Shown here piece after piece: positions 1-8,633 of a DNA stretch of 64,000 nt. The DNA comes from Methylobacterium radiotolerans JCM 2831 (GTDB lineage Bacteria; Pseudomonadota; Alphaproteobacteria; Rhizobiales; Beijerinckiaceae), in NCBI RefSeq assembly GCF_000019725.1, contig NC_010505.1:4325001-4389000 (forward strand), read 5' to 3'. Both the position numbers and the translations under genes were made by a program. The notes under the pieces are model-generated. The model was not told where the DNA came from. It made no database searches and was given only the letters and a program-made list of their open reading frames with translations. Each line of letters begins with the position of its first letter. The first letter of the stretch is position 1.

Positions 1-1505
1 TAATAGGCCCAGCCGAGGCTGTCGACGATCATGCCGTCCCGGGGGCTCGCGTCGGCGGCCTGCTGCAGCAGCTTGAACGCCTCGTCGATGTTGATGTTCT
101 GGTCGACCCAGGAATAGCCGAGGTAGTTCATCACCTGCGCCTTGGCGGCGGGCTGGTTGGCGGGCACCAGCGACAGGGCCTTCTTCAGGTCGGCCTCGGC
201 CTTCGGCCACTGCTTGGCGCGCTCGTAGGCGGTGCCGCGGAAATAGTAGGTCGTCCAGTAGTTGGATTGCGGCCGGTCGCCGATCAGGTCGATGGCGCGG
301 GTGTAGGTGGCCGCCGCCTCCTCGTACTTCTTGCGGGCGCGCTGGACGTTGCCGAGCGCCGTGATGACGTCGATGTCGTCCGGGTGGGCTTTCATCGCCG
401 CGTCGAGATGGGCGAGCGCCTCGTCGCCCTTGCCCATCTGCTCCAGGTTCAGGCCGATCTGGATGTCGGCGTTGAGCTTGAGCGGGGAGTTGGCCGGGAT
501 CTGCGCGTAGGCCTCGTTGGCGCGCTCGGGCTGCTTCATCCGGTCCAGCGTGTCGGCGAGCGTCAGCCGCGCGAGGGCGTGGTCGGGGGCGAGGTAGAGC
601 GCCAGCCGCAGGTAGATCACCGCGGGCAGCTCGTCGCCCTGGGTCGAGCCGGCCGAGCCGAGCCCGTACAGCACCTCGGCGGCGCCCTCCTGGGCGGTGC
701 CGATCAGCCGGGTGAGCGGCTTGCCCTCCTTCAGCTTCTCGAGGGCGTCGCGCACGAGCGGGTGGCGCGGCGAGAGCTGGTCGAAGTCGGAATAGGCCTG
801 GATCGCCAGGTCGGTGCGGCCGAGGCTGGCCTCCATCCGGGCGTAGGCGTCGACGATGCGCAGGGTGTTGTGGTCGGCGTCGTAGGCGGCCTTGAGCCGG
901 CGCTCGGCCTCGGCGTTGTCGCCGGTCACCGAGGCGATCAGGCCGGCGTGGTAGTCGCGGAAGGTGTTGTAGTAGCGCTCGCCCCGGAGCTTGTTGACCG
1001 TCTCCAGCGCCTTCTTGCCGTCGCCCGCGCCCGCGTAGGACCACGCGGTCAGCAGCGTCGCGGTCAGGTCGGTCGCAGCACCCCGGCCGCTCCGGGAGAA
1101 GTTCTGGCGAGCGGCGGCCCACTGGCCGGCCTTGATCTGGCGCACCCCGAGGGAGAGGTTGGCGAGGCCGTTGGTCGGATCGCGGGCGATCAGCTTCTCG
1201 GCGGTGCGGAACGCGTCCGGCAGGGCACCGTCGGCCAGGAGCGAGATGAAGGCGCGCTCGACGAGTTCCGCGTTGCGCGGGTCGGCCTTCACCGCCTCGC
1301 GGTAGAAGGTCGCCGCCGCCGCCGTGTCCCGCGACGCGCCCGCGATGTAGGCGGAGAGGAAGTTGCCCTCGAGCGAGTCCGCGGGCTCGTAGTCGAGCAC
1401 CGGGGTCGATTCCTTCGGCTGCGCCGCGAGCACGGTCTGCGGAAGCCCGGCGGCGAGCAGCAGGGCGAGCGCCGAAACGCTCCGGCGGGCGCGTGTCATC
1501 ATCAT
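1..1505 (-). CDS. Tetratricopeptide repeat protein, 3' end outside window
   Basis: Partial gene on the minus strand; about 501 residues are visible and the C-terminus lies beyond position 1. Three consecutive ATG codons (1505, 1502, 1499) give MMMTRARRSVSALALLLAAG, a signal peptide probably cut after LAA, so the protein is probably periplasmic or outer-membrane attached. An AGGAG lies 14 bases before the first ATG. The rest is helical TPR repeats with the usual small-residue pattern (for example ALGNVQRARKKYEEAAATYTRAI and, at the visible end, a repeat ending DSLGWAYY). Long TPR proteins of this kind are usually scaffolds for envelope assembly or cell-surface complexes. No enzymatic domain is visible and no specific partner can be named. 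Confidence 0.85.
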   Translation of the reverse strand, partial: MMMTRARRSVSALALLLAAGLPQTVLAAQPKESTPVLDYEPADSLEGNFLSAYIAGASRDTAAAATFYREAVKADPRNAELVERAFISLLADGALPDAFRTAEKLIARDPTNGLANLSLGVRQIKAGQWAAARQNFSRSGRGAATDLTATLLTAWSYAGAGDGKKALETVNKLRGERYYNTFRDYHAGLIASVTGDNAEAERRLKAAYDADHNTLRIVDAYARMEASLGRTDLAIQAYSDFDQLSPRHPLVRDALEKLKEGKPLTRLIGTAQEGAAEVLYGLGSAGSTQGDELPAVIYLRLALYLAPDHALARLTLADTLDRMKQPERANEAYAQIPANSPLKLNADIQIGLNLEQMGKGDEALAHLDAAMKAHPDDIDVITALGNVQRARKKYEEAAATYTRAIDLIGDRPQSNYWTTYYFRGTAYERAKQWPKAEADLKKALSLVPANQPAAKAQVMNYLGYSWVDQNINIDEAFKLLQQAADASPRDGMIVDSLGWAY

Positions 1506-1692
1506 GAACCGATCGCGGCTCCTGGGCGCCGGCTCACGAGAGGGCCGGGCGCGAGAATGGCGGGGCATCCCCGAAAAAACGTTGGGGACACTGAACCCAT
1601 CCCGCCAGCCCCGCAAGGCGAAAGGATGGCGCGCCTCCCGATCGGGAAGCGCCGGGGCTCGGCGACCCGTCCCCGCCCCGGGTCACACCTCC

Positions 1693-1777
1693 GTCATCGC
1701 GGGCGAAGCGAAGCGACCCAGAGATGCGCGACCGCGGCAAGCGGGGCGCCGCCGGATCGCTCCGCGCGCGAGGACGA
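1693..1777. repeat. Palindromic intergenic repeat, family I copy 1
   Basis: The left arm carries the core TCGCGGGCGAAGCGAAGCG. The right arm, about 50 bases on, reads back as its imperfect inverse (GGATCGCTCCGCGCGCG). The same core recurs at 5718, 7885 and 37987. It lies 35 bases after the stop of the ETF-ubiquinone oxidoreductase gene and fills most of the 306-base space between that gene and the TPR gene. A REP-like role in transcript ends is inferred. Confidence 0.65.
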
Positions 1778-1811
1778 CCGAGCGCCCGAGGCGCTCCGGC
1801 GAAGCTCCGCC

Positions 1812-3485
1812 TCACATGTTCGGGTAGTTCGGCCCGCCCGGGCCCTCCGGCGTCACCCAGTCGATGTTCTGGTTCGGATCCTTGATGTCGCAGGTCTTGC
1901 AGTGGACGCAGTTCTGCGCGTTGATCTGGTAGCGCACCCCGTCGCTGGCGGAGGCATCCTCCACCCACTCGTAGACGCCGGCCGGGCAGTAGCGGCCCGA
2001 GGGCCCGCCGTAGACGTCGTGCTCGGAGCGCTTCTGCAGCTCCAGGTCGCGGACCTTCAGGTGGGGCGGCTGGTCCTCCTCGTGGTTGGTGTTCGACAGG
2101 TAGACCGAGGAGAGCCGGTCGAAGGTCAGCTTGCCGTCCGGCTTCGGGTAGACGATCGGCGTCACCTCCGAGAGCGGCTTGAGGCAGGCGTGATCCGGCT
2201 TGCCGTGCGAGAGCGTGCCGAACGGCGAGGCGCCGAGGATGCTGGTCGCCCACATGTCGATCCCGCCGAGCCCCACGCCGACCAGCGTCCCGTACTTGGA
2301 CCAGAGCGGCTTGACGTTGCGCACCGCCTTCAGGTCCTGCCCGATCGGGCTGTCGCGCCAGCCGGCCTCGTAGGCGGTGAGCTCGTCGCCGGCGCGGCCC
2401 GCCTTCAGGGCGTCCACGATGGCGTCGGCCGCCTGCATGCCGGACAGGATCGCGTTGTGCGAGCCCTTGATCCGCGGCACGTTCACGAAGCCCGCCGAGC
2501 AGCCGACGAGGCACCCGCCCGGGAAGACCAGCTTCGGCACGGACTGCCAGCCGCCCTCCATGATGGCCCGCGCGCCGTAGCCGATGCGCTTGGCGCCCTC
2601 GAAGGTCTCGGCGATCATCGGGTGGGTCTTGAAGCGCTGGAACTCCTCGAACGGCGACAGGGTCGGGTTCTCGTAGTTCAGGTGCGTGACGAAGCCGACC
2701 GAGAGCAGGTGGTCGTCGAAGTGATAGAGCCATGAGCCGCCGCCGGCCCTGTTGGGCAGCGGCCAGCCCATCGTGTGCTGCACGAGGCCGGGCTCGAACT
2801 TGCCGGGGGCGAGCTGCCAGAGCTCCTTCACGCCGAGCCCGTACTTGAAGTGGTCGCTGTGCCGGTTGAGCTCGAAGCGCCGGATCAGCCCCTTGGTCAG
2901 GTTGCCCCGGGCGCCCTCGCCGAACACCGTGTACTTGCCGCGCAGCTCCATGCCGCGGGTGTAGTCGTCGCGCGGCTCGCCGGACTTGCCGATGCCGAGA
3001 TCGCCCGTGGCGATGCCCGCCACGGCGCCGTTTTCGTCGAACAGCACCTCGGAGGCCGGGAAGCCCGGATAGATCTCGACGCCGAGCGCCTCGGCCTGCA
3101 CGCCGAGATACTTGCAGGTGTTGGACAGCGAGCCGACGAAGTTGCCGTGGTTCGACATCAGCTTGGGGAAGAACACGTTCGGCAGGGTGATGCCGCTGTT
3201 CTTGGTGAGCATCATGAACTCGTCGCGCTGGACCTCGGTCTTCAGCGGACGCTCCGGGTCGGTGCGCCACTCGGGCAGCAGGCGATCCAGGCCGATCGGG
3301 TCGATCACCGCCCCCGACAGGATGTGGGCGCCGACCTCCGAGCCCTTCTCGACGACGACGACCGAGATCTCCTCGCCGATCTCGGCGGCGCGCTGCTTCA
3401 GGCGGATCGCGGTGGCGAGGCCGGCCGGGCCGGCGCCCACCACGACCACGTCGAAATCCATGCTCTCGCGTTCGGGCAGCGCCAT
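1812..3485 (-). CDS. Electron transfer flavoprotein-ubiquinone oxidoreductase
   Basis: 557 residues, full length for the family. It passes electrons from reduced ETF (fatty-acid, amino-acid and one-carbon dehydrogenases) to ubiquinone at the inner membrane. The N-terminal FAD-binding motif GAGPAG is at residues 17-22. The single [4Fe-4S] cluster is bound by Cys500, Cys526, Cys529 and Cys532 (CVHCKTC pattern near the C-terminus), as in mitochondrial ETF-QO. The ATG at 3485 (MALPERESMDFD) is preferred over an in-frame codon at 3563, because the extra residues are basic and unlike the family and AAGGAACCTGAGG lies just upstream of 3485. It stands alone; the ETF subunits are not in the window. 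Confidence 0.95.
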   Translation of the reverse strand: MALPERESMDFDVVVVGAGPAGLATAIRLKQRAAEIGEEISVVVVEKGSEVGAHILSGAVIDPIGLDRLLPEWRTDPERPLKTEVQRDEFMMLTKNSGITLPNVFFPKLMSNHGNFVGSLSNTCKYLGVQAEALGVEIYPGFPASEVLFDENGAVAGIATGDLGIGKSGEPRDDYTRGMELRGKYTVFGEGARGNLTKGLIRRFELNRHSDHFKYGLGVKELWQLAPGKFEPGLVQHTMGWPLPNRAGGGSWLYHFDDHLLSVGFVTHLNYENPTLSPFEEFQRFKTHPMIAETFEGAKRIGYGARAIMEGGWQSVPKLVFPGGCLVGCSAGFVNVPRIKGSHNAILSGMQAADAIVDALKAGRAGDELTAYEAGWRDSPIGQDLKAVRNVKPLWSKYGTLVGVGLGGIDMWATSILGASPFGTLSHGKPDHACLKPLSEVTPIVYPKPDGKLTFDRLSSVYLSNTNHEEDQPPHLKVRDLELQKRSEHDVYGGPSGRYCPAGVYEWVEDASASDGVRYQINAQNCVHCKTCDIKDPNQNIDWVTPEGPGGPNYPNM

Positions 3486-3734
3486 CCTCAGGTTCCTTTT
3501 CTTGTTCCGGCGCCCGGTTCGTCGCCGGGCCGGCCTTCCTGATGCCGTCTCAAGCGATTCCAAGCTAGAAAGGCAAGTTGCCGACGCTCAAGCTCGAGGC
3601 AAAGTTCCCTTTGCCGCGGGGAACGGCGTCACAGCGCTGTGCCGCGCCGCGCTGTTCGGTCACGCAAGTCCTTGCCACCCGGAGCGATTCGGCGAGTTGT
3701 CCACAGGCCCCGGCGATCCCACATGCTGAGTCCC

Positions 3735-4622
3735 ATGCCGAGCTCCACCGACGCGCAAGCCGACCTGATCGCCTATCTCGACTTCCACGTGGAGGCCGGT
3801 GCCGACGCGGCGCTCGACGAGCACCCGCACGACCGCTTCAGCGAGGCCGACGCGCCCGCGCCTACCCTGCGCGCGCCGCGCCGTGCAGCGCCCCGGGCCG
3901 CCGAGCAGCCCGTCAGCCCCGTCGCCAACACGCTCGTGCCGCCCCCGGGCTCGGCCCCGCCGGCCCCGCCGGCCGCGGCGCCGCGCACCTTCGGCCGCGC
4001 CGCCAGCGCCCAGCCCGACGAGGCCGCGAGCGACGCCCGCGCCCGGGCGCGGCAGGCCAAGTCCCTCGACGAGCTCGAGCGGATTCTCGCGGATTTCGAC
4101 GCCTGCCCGCTGCGCTTCACGGCGAAGAACCTCGTCTTCGCCGACGGCAATCCCGAGGCGCGGGTGATGTTTCTCGGCGAGGCGCCCGGCGCCGACGAGG
4201 ACCGGATCGGCAAGCCGTTCATGGGCCGCTCGGGCCAGCTCCTCGACAAGATGATGAAGGCGGTCGGGCTCGACCGGACGAGCGCCTATATCGGCAACAT
4301 CGTGCCCTGGCGGCCGCCGGGCAACCGCAACCCGACCCCCCAGGAGGTGGCGGTCTGCCGGCCCTTCGTGGAGCGCCAGATCGAGCTCGTCGACCCGGAC
4401 ATCATCGTCTGCCTCGGCGCGCCCGCGACCCAGACGCTGACCGGCACCAAGGACGGCATCCTGCGGACCCGCGGCCGGCTGTTCCCGTACAAGCTGCCGA
4501 ACCGCGAGGTGAAGCTGCTCGCCACCCTCCACCCCGCCTTCCTGCTGCGCCAGCCGGTCCAGAAGCGGCTCGCGTGGCGGGATTTCCGGTCCCTGCGCGC
4601 CCTCCTCGACGGGAAAGCGTGA
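3735..4622 (+). CDS. Uracil-DNA glycosylase, family 4/5-like
   Basis: 295 residues. Excises uracil from DNA as the first step of base-excision repair. The catalytic half carries motif A (GEAPGADEDRIGKPFMGRSG) and motif B (HPAFLLR), as in iron-sulfur UDGs of the family 4 superfamily. Only three candidate cluster cysteines are evident (in DACPL, AVCRP and IVCLG) against four in the classical family. The first 100 residues are a Pro/Ala-rich low-complexity linker with no domain. Two in-frame ATGs (3723 and 3735) are possible and neither has a strong Shine-Dalgarno; 3735 is chosen as the nearer to the conserved sequence. No operon partner on either side. Confidence 0.85.
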   Translation: MPSSTDAQADLIAYLDFHVEAGADAALDEHPHDRFSEADAPAPTLRAPRRAAPRAAEQPVSPVANTLVPPPGSAPPAPPAAAPRTFGRAASAQPDEAASDARARARQAKSLDELERILADFDACPLRFTAKNLVFADGNPEARVMFLGEAPGADEDRIGKPFMGRSGQLLDKMMKAVGLDRTSAYIGNIVPWRPPGNRNPTPQEVAVCRPFVERQIELVDPDIIVCLGAPATQTLTGTKDGILRTRGRLFPYKLPNREVKLLATLHPAFLLRQPVQKRLAWRDFRSLRALLDGKA

Positions 4623-4777
4623 CCGCGAGCTTGACCGGGGTGACGGAACCGGCTCTCCCCTCCCGCCATTAGAGCTTCGTTCCCGCTGCCGGTGCCCCGG
4701 CGGCCGGACACGACGACGCACAGCAAATCGTGGGCTGCCCGGGGCGGCCGGCGCAGCATCGATGGCGGGACCCAACC

Positions 4778-5689
4778 ATGCGCTGGGAAGATCTACGCAG
4801 CTCGGACAACGTCGAGGATCGGCGCGGTGAAGGCGGCGGCGGGGGCGGCATGGGCTTTCCCGGCGGCGGCGCCGGCGGGCTCGGCATCGGCACCATCGTG
4901 GTGCTGCTGATCATCAGCTACTTCACGGGCATTAACCCGGCGATCCTGATCGGCGGGGCCCAGCAGATCGGCGGCGGCGGCCGCAGCCAGCAGGAGCAGG
5001 TCGACCCGCAGACCCAGGCCAAGCGGCGCCAGGCGCCCACCGACGAGAGCGGCCGGTTCGCCTCGAAGATCCTCGGCAACACCGAGGACGTGTGGAGCCA
5101 GATCCTGCCGCAGCAGACCGGCAAGCAGTACACCCCGACGACGCTGGTGCTCTACACCGGCGGCACCCGCTCCGGCTGCGGCTCGGCCCAGGCCGCCATG
5201 GGCCCGTTCTACTGCCCGCTCGACAAGAAGGTCTATCTGGACACCGGCTTCTTCAAGGAGATGGCCTCGAAGTTCGGCGTGAAGGGCGACTTCGCCTACG
5301 CGTACGTGATCGCCCACGAGGTCGGCCACCACGTCCAGGACGTGCTCGGCATCCTCGGCAAGGTCCAGGCCCGCCAGCAGCAGGCCTCCAGCAAGACCGA
5401 GGCGAACGCCCTCTCGGTGCGGATCGAGCTGATGGCCGACTGCCTCGCCGGCGTCTGGGCCAAGAACTCCAACGACAAGTACGCCGAGCTCGACAAGGGC
5501 GACATCGACGAGGCGCTGAACGCCGCCGCGCAGATCGGCGACGACGCGCTCCAGCAGCGCTCGCGGGGCTACGTGGTGCCGGATTCCTTCACCCACGGCT
5601 CCTCGGCCCAGCGCCAGCGCTGGTTCATGGCCGGCTACAAGAGCGGCCAGACCAAGTCCTGCGACACGTTCCGGACGGCCAACAACTGA
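4778..5689 (+). CDS. ypfJ: Neutral zinc metallopeptidase, YpfJ family
   Basis: 303 residues. The start MRWEDLRSSDNVEDRRG is the family signature. It is followed by a Gly-rich stretch, one membrane segment at about residues 36-55 and a soluble domain with the zinc motif HEVGH at 180-184. Cys134 and Cys146 flank the GSAQAAMGPFYC segment typical of the family. A GGCGGGA lies just before the ATG. The protein is expected to be anchored in the inner membrane; its substrate is unknown in any species I can name. Monocistronic and convergent with the next gene. Confidence 0.92.
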   Translation: MRWEDLRSSDNVEDRRGEGGGGGGMGFPGGGAGGLGIGTIVVLLIISYFTGINPAILIGGAQQIGGGGRSQQEQVDPQTQAKRRQAPTDESGRFASKILGNTEDVWSQILPQQTGKQYTPTTLVLYTGGTRSGCGSAQAAMGPFYCPLDKKVYLDTGFFKEMASKFGVKGDFAYAYVIAHEVGHHVQDVLGILGKVQARQQQASSKTEANALSVRIELMADCLAGVWAKNSNDKYAELDKGDIDEALNAAAQIGDDALQQRSRGYVVPDSFTHGSSAQRQRWFMAGYKSGQTKSCDTFRTANN

Positions 5690-5717
5690 GGCCGGCTCGC
5701 GGCTGCGCGAGCTGGCT

Positions 5718-5807
5718 CCGTCGTCGCGAGCGGAGCGACGCGGCCCGGGGCAGCACGCCGTCGTCCGCTGCGGCGCCGCTGGATCGCCGCGCCGCGTTCG
5801 CGATCAA
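5718..5807. repeat. Palindromic intergenic repeat, family I copy 2
   Basis: Core TCGCGAGCGGAGCGACGCG on the left. The right arm, CTGGATCGCCGCGCCGCG to about 5807, is its imperfect inverse. It occupies the space between two convergent genes (ends 5689 and 5826), as expected if it acts as a bidirectional terminator or REP. Confidence 0.6.
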
Positions 5808-5825
5808 ACCCGGCGGGCACGCGCC

Positions 5826-6086
5826 TCAGCCCCGGCTCAGCCGCCGGGCGTTGGCCTGGACCTTCCGCCGGTAGCTGCGGATCACCTTGCCGTTCGAGGC
5901 GCCCGCGGCGAGCATGAGCGCCGCCTCGCCGGCGGCCAGCATCTTCTCGGTCACCATGAGCTGCGCCTCGGCCTGGGCCGCCGGGCCGCCGAGGGCGAAC
6001 ATCGCCATGCGCTGCGCGATGACGCCCTGCGCCTCCAGCCCCAGCATGGCCATGTCCAGGCCCGTCATCCACCAACCGAACAGCAT
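5826..6086 (-). CDS. Small alpha-helical protein of unknown function
   Basis: 86 residues, beginning MLFGWWMTGLDMAMLGLEAQ, with AGAGGAT at good spacing before the ATG at 6086. It is rich in Ala, Met, Leu and Gln, has no signal peptide or clear membrane span, and ends in a basic tail (RRKVQANARRLSRG). The pattern of amphipathic helices recalls small phasin-like or granule-associated proteins, but I do not recognise a named family. It is divergent from the ABC-F gene, with 168 bases between the starts. Confidence 0.7.
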   Translation of the reverse strand: MLFGWWMTGLDMAMLGLEAQGVIAQRMAMFALGGPAAQAEAQLMVTEKMLAAGEAALMLAAGASNGKVIRSYRRKVQANARRLSRG

Positions 6087-6254
6087 CGCGATCCTCTTGT
6101 TGCCCAGGGCAACGGCCGAGCCTGATCCTGGGTCCCGGGATGCGCCCAGGCCTGCGCCGGACGCAAGCGTTATCCCGCACTGCGGCACCCCGCCTTTGCG
6201 CCGCGTCGGCCGATGCCGTAAGCGGCCGGGATACTCCCGGACAGCGCCCGCCCC

Positions 6255-7877
6255 ATGATACGCCTGGACAAGATCACCAAGCAGAACGGGCGGCAGCTCG
6301 TCTTCATCGAGGCCTCGGCCGCCCTGCAGCGGGGCGAGAAGGTCGGCCTGGTCGGCCCGAACGGGGCCGGCAAGACCACCCTGTTCCGGATGATCATCGG
6401 CCAGGAGCAGCCCGACGAGGGGCAGGTCGCCGCCGACCGGGGCATCACCATCGGCTATTTCAGCCAGGATGTCGGCGAGATGTCGGGGCGCAGCGTCGTC
6501 ACCGAGGTGATGGACGGCGCCGGCCCGGTGAGCGCGGTGGCGGCCGAGCTCGCCGAGCTCGGCGCGGCGCTCGCCGACCCGGACCGCGCCGACGAGATGG
6601 ACGCCCTGGTCGAGCGCTACGGCGAGGTCCAGGCGCGGTTCGAGGAGCTCGACGGCTACGCCCTGGAGGGCCGGGCCCGCGAGGTGCTCGACGGGCTGAG
6701 CTTCAGCCAGGAGATGATGGACGGCGACGTCGGCGCCCTCTCGGGCGGCTGGAAGATGCGCGTCGCCCTCGCCCGCATCCTGCTGATGCGCCCGGACGTG
6801 ATGCTCCTCGACGAGCCGTCGAACCACCTCGACATCGAGAGCCTGATCTGGCTCGAATCGTTCCTGAAGGGCTACGACGGCGCCCTGCTGATGACCTCGC
6901 ACGACCGCGAGTTCATGAACCGCATCGTCACCAAGATCATCGAGATCGACGCCGGCGCGCTCACCACCTACTCGGGCGACTACGCCTTCTACGAGGGCCA
7001 GCGGAAGCTCAACGAGGCGCAGGCCCAGGCGCAGTACGAGCGCCAGCAGGCCATGCTGGCGAAGGAGATCGCCTTCATCGAGCGGTTCAAGGCCCGGGCC
7101 TCCCACGCCGCCCAGGTGCAGAGCCGGGTGAAGAAGCTCGACAAGATCGAGCGGGTCGAGCCGCCCCGGCGGCGGCAATCGGTGGCGTTCGAGTTCCAGC
7201 CGGCGCCGCGCTCGGGCGACGACGTCGTGATGCTCAAGGGCGTGAACAAGCGCTACGGCAGCCGCACGATCTACGAGGGGCTCGACTTCTCGGTGCGGCG
7301 CAAGGAGCGCTGGTGCGTGATGGGCATCAACGGCGCCGGCAAGTCGACGCTGCTGAAGCTCGTCACCGGCACCACCGCGCCCGACGACGGCTCGGTCACG
7401 GTCGGCGGCAGCGTGAAGCTCGGCTACTTCGCCCAGCACGCCATGGACCTGCTCGAGGGCGACCGCACCGTGTTCCAGACCCTGGAGGATGCCTTCCCGC
7501 AGGCCGGCCAGGGGTCCCTGCGGGCGCTGGCCGGCTGCTTCGGCTTCTCGGGCGACGACGTCGAGAAGCGCTGCCGGGTGCTCTCGGGCGGCGAGAAGGC
7601 CCGGCTGGTCATGGCGCTGATGCTCTACGACCCGCCGAACTTCCTGGTGCTCGACGAGCCGACCAACCACCTCGACATGGGCACCAAGGAGATGCTGATC
7701 GAGGCGCTGGCCAACTACGAGGGGACGATGCTGTTCGTGTCCCACGACCGGCACTTCCTGGCCGCGCTGTCGAACCGGGTGCTGGAGGTGACCCCGGAGG
7801 GCATCCACCAGTACGGCGGCGGCTACACCGAGTACGTGGCCCGCACCGGCCAGGAGGCGCCCGGCCTGCGCAGCTGA
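6255..7877 (+). CDS. ABC-F family ATP-binding protein
   Basis: 540 residues with two ABC ATPase domains and no membrane segments, so a soluble translation-factor-type ABC-F protein rather than a transporter. Walker A motifs are at 34-41 (GPNGAGKT) and about 357-364 (GINGAGKS). Signatures LSGGWKMR (from about 162) and LSGGEKAR (from about 443) are present, as are DEPSNHLDI and DEPTNHLDM. A charged linker lies between the domains. Length and linker are closest to E. coli YbiT or EttA. Such proteins bind the ribosomal E site; which subgroup this one belongs to cannot be settled by eye. Confidence 0.93.
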   Translation: MIRLDKITKQNGRQLVFIEASAALQRGEKVGLVGPNGAGKTTLFRMIIGQEQPDEGQVAADRGITIGYFSQDVGEMSGRSVVTEVMDGAGPVSAVAAELAELGAALADPDRADEMDALVERYGEVQARFEELDGYALEGRAREVLDGLSFSQEMMDGDVGALSGGWKMRVALARILLMRPDVMLLDEPSNHLDIESLIWLESFLKGYDGALLMTSHDREFMNRIVTKIIEIDAGALTTYSGDYAFYEGQRKLNEAQAQAQYERQQAMLAKEIAFIERFKARASHAAQVQSRVKKLDKIERVEPPRRRQSVAFEFQPAPRSGDDVVMLKGVNKRYGSRTIYEGLDFSVRRKERWCVMGINGAGKSTLLKLVTGTTAPDDGSVTVGGSVKLGYFAQHAMDLLEGDRTVFQTLEDAFPQAGQGSLRALAGCFGFSGDDVEKRCRVLSGGEKARLVMALMLYDPPNFLVLDEPTNHLDMGTKEMLIEALANYEGTMLFVSHDRHFLAALSNRVLEVTPEGIHQYGGGYTEYVARTGQEAPGLRS

Positions 7878-7884
7878 GGGGCCA

Positions 7885-7980
7885 CGCCGTCGTCGCGAGC
7901 GCAGCGAGGCGCCCCAGGGCAGCGCGACCTCGATCAGCGTGGCGCGGCTGGACGGCGTCGCTCCGCTCGCGGGGACGGCG
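7885..7980. repeat. Palindromic intergenic repeat, family I copy 3
   Basis: Core TCGCGAGCGCAGCGAGGCG, seven bases after the ABC-F stop codon. The right arm (CTGGACGGCGTCGCTCCGC and onward to 7980) is its imperfect inverse. As with the other copies it directly follows a coding region, consistent with a 3'-end role. Confidence 0.6.
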
Positions 7981-8073
7981 GGGGATTCGGCCGGAAGCCC
8001 TGCGACCGGCGCGCCGCTATCGCCCCCCGATGCCCCACGCTAGGCTGCGCCGAAACGGCCCGGGTGAGACGCC

Positions 8074-8553
8074 GTGCGACGCCTGCTGAAGTTCCTCCAC
8101 ACGATGGGGTCCGCGGGGCTGCTGGGGGCCATGGCGTCCCTGGTCGTCATGCTGAGCCTGTCGCCCGCGCCGTCCGCCCTGGCGGGCTACGCGGCGACGC
8201 GGGGCGCCATGGGCGCCGTCGCCACCTGGATCTTCCTGCCCGCCCTGGCGGTGACGCTGATGTCCGGCCTGCTGGCGATGGCGCTGAACCGCGCCTTCCT
8301 CAATGCCGGGTGGGCCTGGCTGAAGCTCGCCACCGGGGTCCTGATGTTCGAGGGCGGGCTGGTCTACGTGCAGGGCCCGATGAAGCAGGAGGCGGAGCGG
8401 AGCGCCCGCGCGCTCGCGGGCCTCGTCGATCCAGCGGCGCTGGCCGTCTCGCTGACCGGCGAGCGCGGCACCCTGTGGGTCCTGCTGGCGGTCGCGACCG
8501 CGAACGTCGCGCTCGGGATCTGGCGGCCGCGGATCCTGCGGATTCCCCGGTAG
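8074..8553 (+). CDS. Membrane protein, DUF2269-like
   Basis: 159 residues from a GTG start (MRRLLKFLHTMGSAGLLG). Four hydrophobic segments are visible at about 8-30, 43-68, 75-95 and 128-148. The opening LLKFLHTMGSAGLLGAM resembles the DUF2269 / YGGT-like small integral membrane proteins in which a His sits in the first helix; that assignment is tentative. No enzymatic motif. It converges on mnmE (stop-to-stop distance 80 bases). Confidence 0.7.
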   Translation: MRRLLKFLHTMGSAGLLGAMASLVVMLSLSPAPSALAGYAATRGAMGAVATWIFLPALAVTLMSGLLAMALNRAFLNAGWAWLKLATGVLMFEGGLVYVQGPMKQEAERSARALAGLVDPAALAVSLTGERGTLWVLLAVATANVALGIWRPRILRIPR

Positions 8554-8633
8554 CGCCGCCGCGCAGGGCTGCGGGAGCCGGCGACGGCGCCCGGCCGGGC
8601 CGGTTTCCGCCCGATGGGTTGCCAGCTACAGAT

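Noticed and set aside
267..2735. Long open frame on the plus strand opposite the TPR and ETF-ubiquinone oxidoreductase genes
   Set aside because: Composition of an antisense GC-rich shadow (Arg, Gly, Val, Leu rich, no motifs); two well-supported genes lie on the other strand.
3697..3705. DnaA-box-like TTGTCCACA as evidence of an origin
   Set aside because: Single near-match with no cluster or AT-rich unwinding element; an origin is not supported inside this window.
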